A stretch of DNA of 64,000 bases from Candidatus Gastranaerophilales bacterium (GCA_944323485.1 CALUSR010000002.1:194048-258047), one strand, 5' to 3'; shown: positions 35,988 through 45,442, counted from the first letter of the stretch. Made by a program: numbers and translations. Notes: generated by a model from the sequence alone, not told the origin.

Positions 35988-36803
35988 TTATTTATTTTTC
36001 TTCGACAATCCGAAAAAACTTTTCAATTTATCTACCCAGGTTTCAGGTTCTTCAAGATCCATAAGAGGAACATCTTCGCCGGCTATACGTTTTGCAACAT
36101 TCATATAAGCCTGTGAAGCCTTTGCCTTATCATCATAAACTATAGGTTCACCTTTATTTGTACTTGTAATAATTCCTGTATCTTCAGGGATAACACCGAT
36201 TAGATTGACCGAGAGAATTTCTTTAACATCATCTACACTCATCATATCATTTGTTTTTATCATATTCGGACGAACTCTGTTCAACAAAAGTTTGTAACTT
36301 TTTATTTCTTCCTTAGCCTCAAGAAGTCCGATAATTCTATCCGCATCACGAACAGCCGACATCTCCGGCGTAGTAACGACTATAGCCTCTGATGCCCCTG
36401 CTGTTGCATTCAAAAAGCCCTGTTCAATACCGGCAGGAGAATCAACAATTATAAAATCAAATTTTTTCTTAAGTTTTTCACATATATCTTTCATCTGCTC
36501 TTCCGTAACAGCAGACTTATCTCTCGTTTGAGCTGCAGCAAGGAGGACAAGATTCGGATTTTTCTTGTCTTTAACAAGAGCCTGTTTCAGCTTACAGTTG
36601 CCTTCAACAACATCAACAATAGTGTATACAATTCTGTTTTCAAGCCCGAGCAACAAATCAAGATTTCTCAATCCGATATCGGTATCGATAAGAGCTACCT
36701 TGAAACCGTTTTTCGCAAGAGCTGTTCCGATGTTGGCACTTGACGTAGTTTTTCCTACTCCGCCTTTTCCTGATGTAACAACTATTACACGACCCTCTGT
36801 CAT
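35988..36803 (-). CDS. minD: Septum site-determining ATPase MinD
   Basis: 271 residues, ParA/MinD family. Deviant Walker A GKGGVGKTT (about 12-20), switch I DTDIGLRNLD, switch II DSPAGIEQGF, and the C-terminal amphipathic membrane-targeting helix LKSFFGLSKKNK. All features for ATP-dependent membrane cycling are present. It lies between minC (18-base gap) and minE (22-base gap). Confidence 0.96.
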   Translation of the reverse strand: MTEGRVIVVTSGKGGVGKTTSSANIGTALAKNGFKVALIDTDIGLRNLDLLLGLENRIVYTIVDVVEGNCKLKQALVKDKKNPNLVLLAAAQTRDKSAVTEEQMKDICEKLKKKFDFIIVDSPAGIEQGFLNATAGASEAIVVTTPEMSAVRDADRIIGLLEAKEEIKSYKLLLNRVRPNMIKTNDMMSVDDVKEILSVNLIGVIPEDTGIITSTNKGEPIVYDDKAKASQAYMNVAKRIAGEDVPLMDLEEPETWVDKLKSFFGLSKKNK

Positions 36804-36821
36804 TTATGCCTCCTCAAATTG

Positions 36822-37790
36822 TTATTTTATTTTATCGCTATTCATTGTGAAAACTATTATTTCACCATCGCAAATTCTTGCCTCTTCAGGTGTAAATGTG
36901 TCTGTCGGAGCACTCACAAATTCTATATTCGCTCTGTCCGGACGCCGTGCATAACACCCAGAAATACGAAGCTGTATAGCATCAAGTTTTAGTGCTCTGA
37001 TTACAGCACTTTCATTACCCTGCGCACCGGCATGGGCTATCCCTTTCAGCTCGCCCCAAACAGTAATATCTCCAGACGCTATAATCTCTGACCCCGGATT
37101 GCAATCACCGATAATAACTACATTTCCGTCATGAGAAACAATCTGACCTGAGCGAATTGTCTGTTTGACATAAACCGTTTCAAATTTCTTCGTATCTTCT
37201 GATAAAACAAATTCCTTTTCTTCTTCATCCTCTTCCTGAGCTTCTTCTGAGTGTTGTTCTGAAGACATTTCCGTATTTTCTTCTATTTTATCTTCTTCAG
37301 AAGGCTGCTCTTCTTCTGAGTTTTCCTCATCAGAAGGCGGTTCAAGAGGAATATATGACACCATCTGAGAATTGTTCGTTTCTTCGTTTTTTTCTGTTTG
37401 CATATTTTCGACAAAAGCAGGATTAGACGAAAATAATATATTAACAGCCTCTTCTTCGCTCATTGGAGTCTGTGTTCCAGATAAGTCAGGATTTTCAGAT
37501 TCGACTTCTTTCGGAACTTCTCTGAATACGCCGTTAGCAACAGAAATCCCCACACTCAATGCAGCGCCTCTGGTCAAATCAGACTCGGTGTATATAAAAT
37601 CTATTTCCGAATCAACACTGCTGATTAGAGATTTTAGACTCAGAAGCTGAGGATGATTTACCTCTATTTTTCCCATATTCAAAACAATTTTTTTTGAATT
37701 GAAATTACCGGTTTCTAACTCTTTGCTCAATAAAAATAACATCTCTGATGGCGATTGAGCCTGTGATATGTCAATATACCCCGTTGTCAT
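36822..37790 (-). CDS. minC: Septum site-determining protein MinC with acidic linker
   Basis: 322 residues. The N-terminal domain (about 1-105) is followed by a Glu/Asp-rich linker (about 130-205, e.g. EENSEEEQPSEEDKIEENTE), much longer than in E. coli MinC. The C-terminal beta-helix shows SGQIVSHDGNVVIIGDCNPG, the MinD-binding and dimerisation face, and GELKGIAHAGAQG. It inhibits FtsZ assembly with MinD. Both outer Min proteins of this operon carry acidic extensions. Confidence 0.92.
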   Translation of the reverse strand: MTTGYIDISQAQSPSEMLFLLSKELETGNFNSKKIVLNMGKIEVNHPQLLSLKSLISSVDSEIDFIYTESDLTRGAALSVGISVANGVFREVPKEVESENPDLSGTQTPMSEEEAVNILFSSNPAFVENMQTEKNEETNNSQMVSYIPLEPPSDEENSEEEQPSEEDKIEENTEMSSEQHSEEAQEEDEEEKEFVLSEDTKKFETVYVKQTIRSGQIVSHDGNVVIIGDCNPGSEIIASGDITVWGELKGIAHAGAQGNESAVIRALKLDAIQLRISGCYARRPDRANIEFVSAPTDTFTPEEARICDGEIIVFTMNSDKIK

Positions 37791-37886
37791 ATTTCTCCCG
37801 TCTATTCCTTCTTTAACATACGTTAATTATAAATCAAGAAAAAAACTTTTTTCAGTTAATATTAAGTTTTTCTAACATAACATAAA

Positions 37887-37915
37887 AAAAGCAGCTGTAA
37901 AATACAGCTGCTTTT
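37887..37915. terminator. Rho-independent terminator
   Basis: 13-bp stem AAAAGCAGCTGTA (37887-37899) / TACAGCTGCTTTT (37903-37915), loop AAA. On the - strand it is followed by seven T, so it ends the gene stopping at 37936 and insulates the min operon. Confidence 0.92.
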
Positions 37916-37935
37916 GATATTTTAATTAATTTTTA

Positions 37936-38364
37936 TCAGTCTTTTTTGTTCTTAATCCAGAAACCTTCTGTTCCCTTAGGAACAACTCTCGTAAATCCTA
38001 GGATATTATTCTTTACTTCATATCCTTCAGGCAGCTCTCTTGTTCCATTTGTAAGCTTAAAGATATTATTTTGAATTGTATAAGAATATCCTGCCTCTGC
38101 CATAGCATTTCTTCTGAATTTTGCATTCTTCGGAAGCATACCGGTTTCATTAATCTGCTTTACCTGCTCTTTTGTAAGACGGCGGAACGCCAGTCTGAAA
38201 AATCCAATTTTTGGAGGTTCTTTTTGAGTGGATAACTCAACACTATCCCCCTTGTTTTCTGCAGGTTTCGGAGCAGGAGCATTGAATGCATCAAACGGAG
38301 TTTTGGCAACTGCCTCTGTACCTTTGAACGAAGCTGAATTTACATTTATTCCATCTACATTCAT
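37936..38364 (-). CDS. Hypothetical protein with SFKG leader
   Basis: 142 residues. N terminus MNVDGINVNSASFKG is a short Asn/Ser-rich leader ending in FKG, followed by an Ala/Pro linker and a compact domain (about 55-142) with repeated NxF/NxI turns: IQNNIFKLTNG and VKNNILGFTRVV. KEQVKQINETGMLPKNAKF may be a helix-loop module. I see no signal peptide or membrane segment and no named family. Good AAGGGAGA ribosome site; monocistronic with its own terminator. Confidence 0.75.
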   Translation of the reverse strand: MNVDGINVNSASFKGTEAVAKTPFDAFNAPAPKPAENKGDSVELSTQKEPPKIGFFRLAFRRLTKEQVKQINETGMLPKNAKFRRNAMAEAGYSYTIQNNIFKLTNGTRELPEGYEVKNNILGFTRVVPKGTEGFWIKNKKD

Positions 38365-38542
38365 AATTTAATATCTCCCTTTTTATTAATATTATATACA
38401 ATTTTAACGTTTAAATATAAAAAAAATTGACACTTTTTCACAAAATTGTTTAAAAACTTTAAATTAAAACCAAAAGACTGTAAATATTCTTGTATTATAA
38501 TATAATTTTGATATCGTATCAATTAATACCTTTAAAAAATTT

Positions 38543-40324
38543 ATGTATAAATATCTCAAAATACTCTTCATAAGCATTCTACTTATTATATTGGGGCAAA
38601 GTTTTAATAAAACCTGTGCCCAGGATAACACTTCCAATAATTTTATAAATATAGTATACCCGGCGCAAAATGCATCAATAAAAGCATCTTCAACATTTTT
38701 TGTCGGAAGCACGCACCCGAAAGCCACGCTAAAAATCAACGGAAATACGGCAAAAGTACATCCTAACGGTGCTTTTGTCGAAATAGTTCCTCTTATGCAA
38801 GGAGAAAACTCTTTCACTTTTCACAGCACACTTGATGGAACAACAACCATAAAAAACTATAAACTCAAACGCCCAAATACGCTAAAAACACTTTCAACAA
38901 CAACTCTTGAGATAGATAACTCATCAATATACCCGAACAAATCACTCACGCTTACCCCTTCAGACACTCTTGAAGTAAAATTCAGAGGAACGGGCTCAAA
39001 AGACTTTATCAAAAAAACACCGATAACTGCCTATTTCAAAATAGGAAATACTACTGTCAATATGATTGAAGAGAAAAACGGATTTTTCAAAGGGACATAC
39101 AAAATCAAAAAAACTGACGATTTTGACAAAACGCCCATAAAAATCTTTTTTGAAACAGAAGGAATAAACATTCAAAAAACGACCCCGGGAACACTCTCAA
39201 CCATAGACGAAGACTTCTATGTCATCGGAAGGGTTATCTCGGATGATGCGGTAGTCAGATTGAATCCGGATACAAACGCAGCAAGATTATCACCCATGAA
39301 AAAAGGAACTCTTCTCCCACTCAACGGAGAATATGGCGACTACTTCAGAATAAAACTCTCTGACAGAAAAAAAGTCTGGATACTCAAAAAAGATATAGAA
39401 ATGGCTGAACTGACCGACTGCCCTCCTATAAGCGATTTATCAAAAATCAACATCTACTCTGATGACTCAAGTTTTTTCATAGTTATTCCCGTTGAATATC
39501 AAGCGCCAATACTTATTAATAACATCTCTCAAAATAAACTCATACTGGATATCTACGGTGTCAAAGAAAATATTCTTCCAAAAGAAACAACAACCATAAA
39601 AAACAACATAATCACTCTCAGCTACAGCCAGCCTGATCCAAAAGCGGCAAGAATCAAAATAGACACTGATTACAAACACCTATGGGGATATGACTATTTC
39701 TTCAAAGGGAAAAACCTGATTATCGAACTTAAGAAAGAACCTCAAATAGATACAAAAAAGCCTCTTGAAAACCTTATTATCGCCATTGACCCTGGTCATG
39801 GAGGAAGCGAAAAAGGTTCTCTCGGACCGACAGGCGTCCCTGAAAAAGACATAAACCTACAAATAGCAAAACATCTCAAAAAAGAACTCGAAACAGCAGG
39901 GGCAAAAGTTATTATGACACGTTCTCAGGATGTTGAAGCGGCACTTAGTTCAAGAGTAAATACAGCAAACGACAACAAAGCTCTTTTACTTATCAGCCTG
40001 CATAATAACGCACTTCCTGACGGACAAAACCCTTATATAACTCATGGAACATCAGCTTACTACTACCATCCGCAGTCCTTCGGACTCGCTCAAAAAATAC
40101 AAAAAAATCTGGTCGCTGATTTGGGTCTTATGAACAATGGGATTCATCGCCAGAGCTTTGCTCTAACAAGACCGACAAAACCAATCTCAGTGCTGGTTGA
40201 AATAGCTTATATGATAAACCCTGATGAATACTCAAAACTCCTTGACGACAACTTCCGCAAAGATGTGGCAAAGTCAATAAAGAAAAGTCTTGATCAGTAT
40301 ATGATTTATTCAAGAATAAATTAA
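38543..40324 (+). CDS. N-acetylmuramoyl-L-alanine amidase (Amidase_3) with SH3-like domain
   Basis: 593-residue exported wall hydrolase. Signal peptide (YLKILFISILLIILGQSF), two beta-rich domains (about 30-220), an SH3-like module (DFYVIGRVISDDAVVRLNPD to VWILKKDIE, about 227-290), an AMIN-like beta region, then Amidase_3 from about 410: IIAIDPGHGGSEKG (zinc His), the second ligand region EKDINLQIAKHLKKEL, LLISLHNNALPD (zinc His) and catalytic Glu in VLVEIAYMINP. Cleaves the amide between MurNAc and the stem peptide. Such amidases are commonly activated through FtsEX; both are in this window. Confidence 0.9.
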   Translation: MYKYLKILFISILLIILGQSFNKTCAQDNTSNNFINIVYPAQNASIKASSTFFVGSTHPKATLKINGNTAKVHPNGAFVEIVPLMQGENSFTFHSTLDGTTTIKNYKLKRPNTLKTLSTTTLEIDNSSIYPNKSLTLTPSDTLEVKFRGTGSKDFIKKTPITAYFKIGNTTVNMIEEKNGFFKGTYKIKKTDDFDKTPIKIFFETEGINIQKTTPGTLSTIDEDFYVIGRVISDDAVVRLNPDTNAARLSPMKKGTLLPLNGEYGDYFRIKLSDRKKVWILKKDIEMAELTDCPPISDLSKINIYSDDSSFFIVIPVEYQAPILINNISQNKLILDIYGVKENILPKETTTIKNNIITLSYSQPDPKAARIKIDTDYKHLWGYDYFFKGKNLIIELKKEPQIDTKKPLENLIIAIDPGHGGSEKGSLGPTGVPEKDINLQIAKHLKKELETAGAKVIMTRSQDVEAALSSRVNTANDNKALLLISLHNNALPDGQNPYITHGTSAYYYHPQSFGLAQKIQKNLVADLGLMNNGIHRQSFALTRPTKPISVLVEIAYMINPDEYSKLLDDNFRKDVAKSIKKSLDQYMIYSRIN

Positions 40325-40378
40325 TTTTAAGAAAGGTATTTATTTTAAAAATTTTCCATGTATAATGTTTCTATAATC

Positions 40379-40402
40379 AAACTTTGAGGATATTCAAAGT
40401 TT
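40379..40402 (+). other. Perfect hairpin just upstream of tRNA-Arg
   Basis: AAACTTTGA (40379-40387) / TCAAAGTTT (40394-40402), loop GGATAT, 17 bases before the mature tRNA 5' end. No T-run, so not a terminator. TATAAT at 40361-40366 or 40372-40377 could serve as -10; the hairpin may be in the tRNA leader or be a protein site. Confidence 0.5.
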
Positions 40403-40419
40403 CACATAAATCACTTTAT

Positions 40420-40493
<74 letters not shown>

Positions 40494-40504
40494 TTTTTTA
40501 TTTC

Positions 40505-40544
40505 AATGGTTTTCAGAAAATCTGAAAACCATTATTTATTTTCT
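40505..40544 (+). terminator. Hairpin terminator after tRNA-Arg
   Basis: 13-bp perfect stem AATGGTTTTCAGA (40505-40517) / TCTGAAAACCATT (40521-40533), loop AAA, followed by an A/T-rich stretch with interrupted T-run. Confidence 0.7.
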
Positions 40545-40575
40545 GCTCTTAATTTGCGATTTTGAACACGATTAA

Positions 40576-40908
40576 TACTGGTGCGACGGCGTCATCTGGG
40601 ATGAAACCGCACAAAACCTGATTACAAACAAAGGCTGGAGTGTTTCTTGCTCTTATGATGTAAAACTGGCAGACGACGCAGGCGGAACAGAAAATAATAT
40701 TCCGTATGATATTGAATTCTTGGATGGAATATTTACCCACCTTGCAATCGTTGACAATCCGCGCTATGAGCGGGCAAATATCGTTTTTAATTCAAAGACG
40801 GTAGTGAAGAACGAAAATCATAACGTACAGGTAATTGAACAACTGTTCCAAGAGGCGGTTGACGAGGTCTTGCGGGAGATAGAACAAAATGAAAAATTTA
40901 ACACCTGA
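40576..40908 (+). pseudogene. Phage DUF2213-type (prohead protease-like) remnant
   Basis: A 110-codon open stretch with no proper start, directly after an in-frame TAA at 40573. It reads YWCDGVIWDETAQNL, then NKGWSVSCSYDVKLAD and FLDGIFTHLAIVDNPRYERA, which fits the C-terminal part of phage DUF2213 proteins ('g.SvgY.v...f......hlAiv..pR...A'). The N-terminal two thirds are missing. Base composition is visibly richer in G+C than the rest of the accessory region. The tail after NENHN differs from what the family usually has; a fitting tail is instead found at the end of the 41335-43497 gene. Confidence 0.7.
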
Positions 40909-41044
40909 AAGGCAAAAAGAGTTTAGAGAATTGCATTACAAATTATTAGAGCAAGCATTATTAGAATTTAAAAAACATAATTTCGCACCTGCTCCATTGA
41001 GCTTGACATTTAAAGAAGTTATAGATTTATCTATGCAGGAATAA
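40889..41044 (+). CDS. Small phage-type ORF, 51 residues
   Basis: Begins at ATG 40889 with GGGAG at 40875-40879 and overlaps the end of the DUF2213 remnant by 20 bases, so it was probably translated by coupling. Sequence MKNLTPERQKEFRELHYK, then LLEQALLEFKKHNFAPAPL and TFKEVIDLSMQE: helical, charged, no signal or membrane segment. No family recognised. Its 3' end overlaps the opposite-strand small ORF by 14 bases. Confidence 0.5.
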   Translation: MKNLTPERQKEFRELHYKLLEQALLEFKKHNFAPAPLSLTFKEVIDLSMQE

Positions 41045-41240
41045 TATCTTTTATTGAAGGATATAAAAACATTTTTTTATCATATTCAAATATTGCATCA
41101 ACAAAGATATATTCTTGTTCTTTATTATTTATCACTTGTTTATAAGGAACTTTAAAATAAAAACCTTCCAGTGTTGTGATTGCAATATTTTCACAATTCT
41201 TCAGCTCGTTTAATTTGTTTTCAATTTCACTAGTCTTCAT
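41031..41240 (-). CDS. Small hypothetical protein, 69 residues
   Basis: From ATG 41240 with GGTGGTGAG just upstream. KTSEIENKLNELKNCENIA, then an alternating strand-like region VPYKQVINNKEQEYIFVDAI and MFLYPSIKDIIPA. It is the only - strand gene between the phage remnant and the polyvalent protein. No family recognised; a cognate antitoxin for the neighbouring nuclease-like domain would be conceivable but there is no direct evidence. Confidence 0.5.
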   Translation of the reverse strand: MKTSEIENKLNELKNCENIAITTLEGFYFKVPYKQVINNKEQEYIFVDAIFEYDKKMFLYPSIKDIIPA

Positions 41241-41334
41241 GTTCTCACCACCTTTCATTGCAATTGCGGTTAATTACATGAAACATTACGGATGAGGGCA
41301 TGGGAGATTATTTAATAAAATTTTAAGGTTTGGT

Positions 41335-43497
41335 ATGAATACAATAAAAGAATATATTAAAACACTGTTAAAACTTGCTATAAACAACAACCCCGAAGTT
41401 TTGAAGGTTATAAGAAACTCTAAGGCGGTTATAGCGAACTATAGACCAGATCAAAAAAGAATTAAAGGTCGTTTTGCGTATGAAGGGGGAAATGATTTAA
41501 AGGTTTTGTATCGTAAGGATAATACTCCTATAGATGTTACTTATTATAAAAATGATATAGAAGAAATCCCTGCTTTCAATATAAGAGATTTAAGATTTAT
41601 AGGAAGAAGCCCTGAAAGTGTACGCAAAGACGAAATTAAAGACGCTGTTCTTTTAGGAATGGAAAAAATTTATGCTACGAATAAAATTTCTAATATTGAA
41701 GCGGCCATAACAAATAACGGCTTAAAAGAAATGGTCGGAGAGATTTTCAAGAATAAGGATGAAAAAGAATACTCTTTATTAAAAAAAGAAATTATTGCCA
41801 AAGTCCAAAATATATTTGAAGAATCAATCCCAATTTTAAAACATAATGAACTTAAAAATCCGAATTTATTTGATAACCAAATTATTCATAGATTCGCTTT
41901 ACCTATTCAAATAGGACAAAACGAGTTTTTAACAATGCTCACAGTAAAAGAAAGGGCTGATTTTGAAGAATTAAATATAGATGAGTTCTCTATTTATGAT
42001 TTGAATTCAAAAAAACAGACATCTGACCGTTACTCCTCGCTTGATGATTCAACCGATGGCCGTAGTCAAATGTCTATCTATAGTGTAGACGATTTGAAAC
42101 AATTTGTCAATACTGAATTACATAATAAATATGGAGAAAATCGCAATATAAATATAGATAACGACAAATGGATAACTATTCACCCGAACGGGGAAGACAG
42201 CAAAGGACGCCCGCTTTTGCTTAAAGACGGTGAAAATGTCTACGAAGCAATGCAACGGCAATGGGGAATTTCTTCCCCCGGTCAACTGCATTTATTTTCC
42301 GTAAGCAAATATAAATCCGACAAAAATTATAAAAAAGAACTGGATACAAAAATTGCCGAACTTAACAAAAACATAGAAACATCAAAGAGGGATGAAGCAT
42401 ATAAAGAAGCAAAAAAAATAAATGATGAATGGGAATCTTCCGATATGCCCGTATCCGAATATTCAGCAAAGGCAAAACGATTTGAAGAAAGATTCGGACG
42501 CTCTTTAGCCGAAGTTACAAGAGAATTAAGGAGCAAAGAGGCTTCAATAAAAAACTATAACAAAGATCAACCGAGAGTGCCTAAAGGGAATCCCAATGGC
42601 GGGCAGTTTGTACGGCAAAATGGTACGAATAGCCCTAAACCCAAAATAAGAGATTATAAAACATATTTAAATAAGCATAAATCAATGGGGTTAGTTGAAA
42701 AATATCCACCTGATTTTATGGGCATTACCGATGATGATATAGCAAATTTTCTTGGGATAAAAGAGAATAAGCCGGCGGTCTTTCATACACCGGTTGAAAC
42801 TGTAAAGATTTATAGAAATAATTTCAAACATATAAGACACGAAACAGATAAAAGCAGGCTTTTAGGACTAGGAAGAGCCATAAGAACATTACAAGAACCA
42901 AATCTTATTATCCAAGACGGGAAAGAAAATTATTATATAAAATTCTTTGATAAAAGCAGTAATAATAAAATTCATTTACAAGTTATAAAAACTACCCAAA
43001 ATGGGGGCTTTTACAAAACTAATTTCCCAATGAGCATAAACAAATTTGAGAAATTAGAAGGACAAGTCATTTATGACTTGTCCAGCAAAAGAGGTTTAAC
43101 CTCTATACCCACTATAACAAAAGTTAAAAGCAATTTCAACCCTGATATGAAGAAAAATGTACATAACAATAAGGAGCAGGACATGGCACTACTGGACGAA
43201 CTTAAAAAACTGATTACTAAGGTCGAAAACGACAAAGGAGAAGATATGGACAAAGAAAAAGCAAAAAATGAAAAAGTCGACAAGCGTAAGCTTATTGACG
43301 AAGTAGCAGGCATTATGAAGTCTGCCGGAGCTGACGACGAACTTATCAGAACAGCAATCGGAAAAATGGAAAAACTCGCTTACGATAAATCCGAAGCAGG
43401 CACAGCCGACAATGCCTGCGAAGAAGTAAAGAACAAGATAACCAAGTCCCTCACACTCAATCAAGAACAGTTAAAAAAATATTCAAATATAATCTAA
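41335..43497 (+). CDS. Phage-derived polyvalent protein with PBECR-like nuclease-toxin domain
   Basis: 720 residues without signal or membrane segment. Recognisable blocks: about 170-230 an LPD3-like region (HRFALPIQIGQNEFLTMLTV then IYDLNSKKQ); about 330-400 a helical/coiled part; about 415-432 the phage head-protein motif QPRVPKGNPNGGQF; about 500-590 a small domain FKHIRHETDKSRLLGLGRAI to IHLQVIKTTQNGGFYKTNFP, which matches the pattern of phage Barnase-EndoU-ColicinE5/D-RelE-like (PBECR) nucleases. The last 100 residues (ALLDELKKLITKVENDKGED onward) look like a DUF2213 tail. Such proteins are injected or packaged by phages. Start ATG 41335 has no good ribosome site. Confidence 0.65.
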   Translation: MNTIKEYIKTLLKLAINNNPEVLKVIRNSKAVIANYRPDQKRIKGRFAYEGGNDLKVLYRKDNTPIDVTYYKNDIEEIPAFNIRDLRFIGRSPESVRKDEIKDAVLLGMEKIYATNKISNIEAAITNNGLKEMVGEIFKNKDEKEYSLLKKEIIAKVQNIFEESIPILKHNELKNPNLFDNQIIHRFALPIQIGQNEFLTMLTVKERADFEELNIDEFSIYDLNSKKQTSDRYSSLDDSTDGRSQMSIYSVDDLKQFVNTELHNKYGENRNINIDNDKWITIHPNGEDSKGRPLLLKDGENVYEAMQRQWGISSPGQLHLFSVSKYKSDKNYKKELDTKIAELNKNIETSKRDEAYKEAKKINDEWESSDMPVSEYSAKAKRFEERFGRSLAEVTRELRSKEASIKNYNKDQPRVPKGNPNGGQFVRQNGTNSPKPKIRDYKTYLNKHKSMGLVEKYPPDFMGITDDDIANFLGIKENKPAVFHTPVETVKIYRNNFKHIRHETDKSRLLGLGRAIRTLQEPNLIIQDGKENYYIKFFDKSSNNKIHLQVIKTTQNGGFYKTNFPMSINKFEKLEGQVIYDLSSKRGLTSIPTITKVKSNFNPDMKKNVHNNKEQDMALLDELKKLITKVENDKGEDMDKEKAKNEKVDKRKLIDEVAGIMKSAGADDELIRTAIGKMEKLAYDKSEAGTADNACEEVKNKITKSLTLNQEQLKKYSNII

Positions 43498-43516
43498 GAT
43501 AAGATATTATACTCTT

Positions 43517-45442
43517 ATGCCAATTCTGAAAAATATATTGCTAACTTCTTTGTTACTTTCTTCGCTGATCTGTTTTGCCTCTACAGACAAGACATATCGT
43601 GTTATCAAGGTTATAGACGGAGATACGGTTTATATTGACTTCAACAAAGACGATTTTCCTCAAAAAGAAGAAAAAGTCAGACTTAACGGCATTGATACAT
43701 TTGAAGTTAAACCATCAAAATTTCTTGAATATCAAATGAAATCAATGAACCTCTCTCAAGAGGAAGCTCTCGGACTGGGATATCTCGGGAAAGAATTTGC
43801 GAAAAAACACCTCCTCAACAAATATGTACGGGTTGAGTATTCAGGAGATAAAAAATTTTGCGATATGGGCAGACACCTCATATCCATCAGGTATGACAGA
43901 GGGAAAAGCTATGAGCAGGAAGTGCTGAAAGCAGGGCTAGGTGTCGTATATAGAGATTCAAATATAGCTGATGAGCTTTATCAATATGAAGATATGAACA
44001 AAATAAAAAAGAATGCCCAAAAAGCCAGCTCACTCAATCTTGTACTGCTCAATAAAAAGAACGGAAAGTATCATAAACCGACTTGTGAATATGGTCTGAT
44101 GTCCTCGGATGTAGAATTGATAAAAAAGCCCTTCTTGAAATACCATGGAGCAGGGTGTTGTTTTGATGTTAAGAAAAAAAGGAAAATACAATCAACTGCT
44201 TCATTCTCTAGTGATAGCATTGAGATTTATTTTTTAGACCCTACTGTTGACTATGATAATATTGAGAATGCCGCTCTAAATAGGCTATTAAATCTAATTT
44301 ACAGTGCAAAAAGAAGAATATATTTTGCCATCTATGGAATATCTGAAAATAATGTCATAGATGCACTAATAAAAAGATATATTGAAAAAATTGATATAAA
44401 ATGGATTACTGATGTCAATAAATATGGAAACAATAACTACAGCAGAACTGCTTTTTTGCAAAATAAAATTCCTGTATTCAAAACAGATATTACAAATGAG
44501 GAGTTAAAATTCAGAAGCAAACAGAATGTTACATTTTATATCAAAAATCAAGAAATTAATGCAACATTCAATGATTCAGAAATTCAATATTTTACTGACC
44601 AACTTATGCACAATAAATTTTTTATCTTTGATGAAGATATAGTTACGACAGGAAGTGCAAATATTTCCACCTCTGGTATTGGAGGGAGTCTAAATACAAA
44701 TGCAAATGATTTTATTGTAATAAATTCGTCAGAAATAAACAAAATATATTCACAAGAATTTATACAAATGTATCGTGGACAGTTTCATCGTTCTAAATCA
44801 AAAATAGAAGGCAAAAAGAATTTAAGGTTATTTGATGGCTCACTCATTTCTATTTATTTTGCACCTATTGATAAAGACTTTATGGCTGATGTATCAAATA
44901 TAATTAATTCAAGCCAAAAATTTGTATATGTGCCAATGTTTTATCTTACAAATGAAAGTTTAGCTCAATCGCTTATAAATGCAAAAGAAAGAGGCGTAGA
45001 TGTTAGAGTTATTCTTGATGCATCTTCAGCAATGAGTAAATATTCCAAACATAAAATTTTAAGAATAGCCAATATTCCTGTTAAAATTGAAAACTGGCGA
45101 GGAAAAATGCATATGAAATGCTTAATTACCGAACGTTATGTTGTCACCGGCAGTTTAAATTGGACAAGTAGAGGACAATATTTTAATGATGAAAATTCTT
45201 TAATAATAGAAAATCCACAAATATCAGAGGTTTATAAAAATCACTTTCTTTCCTTATATAATCAAATACCTGATAAATGGTTGTGGAAAGACCCTAAACC
45301 AGAAGGAAAAGATACCCCGGGTTCTTGCTCTGATGGTATAGATAATGACCATGACGGATTCACAGATATGGGGGATTATGATTGTAATCCACATGCGCTG
45401 CAAGGTAAACCATATGAAGACTATTATGAGAAACAAAAATAG
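43517..45442 (+). CDS. Secreted SNase-PLD fusion nuclease (pair 1)
   Basis: 641 residues, exported (signal ILLTSLLLSSLICFAS). Residues about 25-155 are a staphylococcal-nuclease domain (YRVIKVIDGDTVYIDF, EKVRLNGIDTFEV). A Cys/His element follows (GKYHKPTCEYG to YHGAGCCFD, about 185-215). From about 230 the rest is a phospholipase-D-fold nuclease with two HKD motifs, HNKFFIFDEDIVTTGSANIS (about 365) and HMKCLITERYVVTGSLNW (about 531). It ends with CSDGIDNDHDGFTDMGDYDC, a Cys-capped Asp-rich calcium-loop type motif. Codon use shifts to much more A/T after about 44200, between the two nucleases. Convergent with the PP-loop gene 28 bases downstream. Confidence 0.85.
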   Translation: MPILKNILLTSLLLSSLICFASTDKTYRVIKVIDGDTVYIDFNKDDFPQKEEKVRLNGIDTFEVKPSKFLEYQMKSMNLSQEEALGLGYLGKEFAKKHLLNKYVRVEYSGDKKFCDMGRHLISIRYDRGKSYEQEVLKAGLGVVYRDSNIADELYQYEDMNKIKKNAQKASSLNLVLLNKKNGKYHKPTCEYGLMSSDVELIKKPFLKYHGAGCCFDVKKKRKIQSTASFSSDSIEIYFLDPTVDYDNIENAALNRLLNLIYSAKRRIYFAIYGISENNVIDALIKRYIEKIDIKWITDVNKYGNNNYSRTAFLQNKIPVFKTDITNEELKFRSKQNVTFYIKNQEINATFNDSEIQYFTDQLMHNKFFIFDEDIVTTGSANISTSGIGGSLNTNANDFIVINSSEINKIYSQEFIQMYRGQFHRSKSKIEGKKNLRLFDGSLISIYFAPIDKDFMADVSNIINSSQKFVYVPMFYLTNESLAQSLINAKERGVDVRVILDASSAMSKYSKHKILRIANIPVKIENWRGKMHMKCLITERYVVTGSLNWTSRGQYFNDENSLIIENPQISEVYKNHFLSLYNQIPDKWLWKDPKPEGKDTPGSCSDGIDNDHDGFTDMGDYDCNPHALQGKPYEDYYEKQK

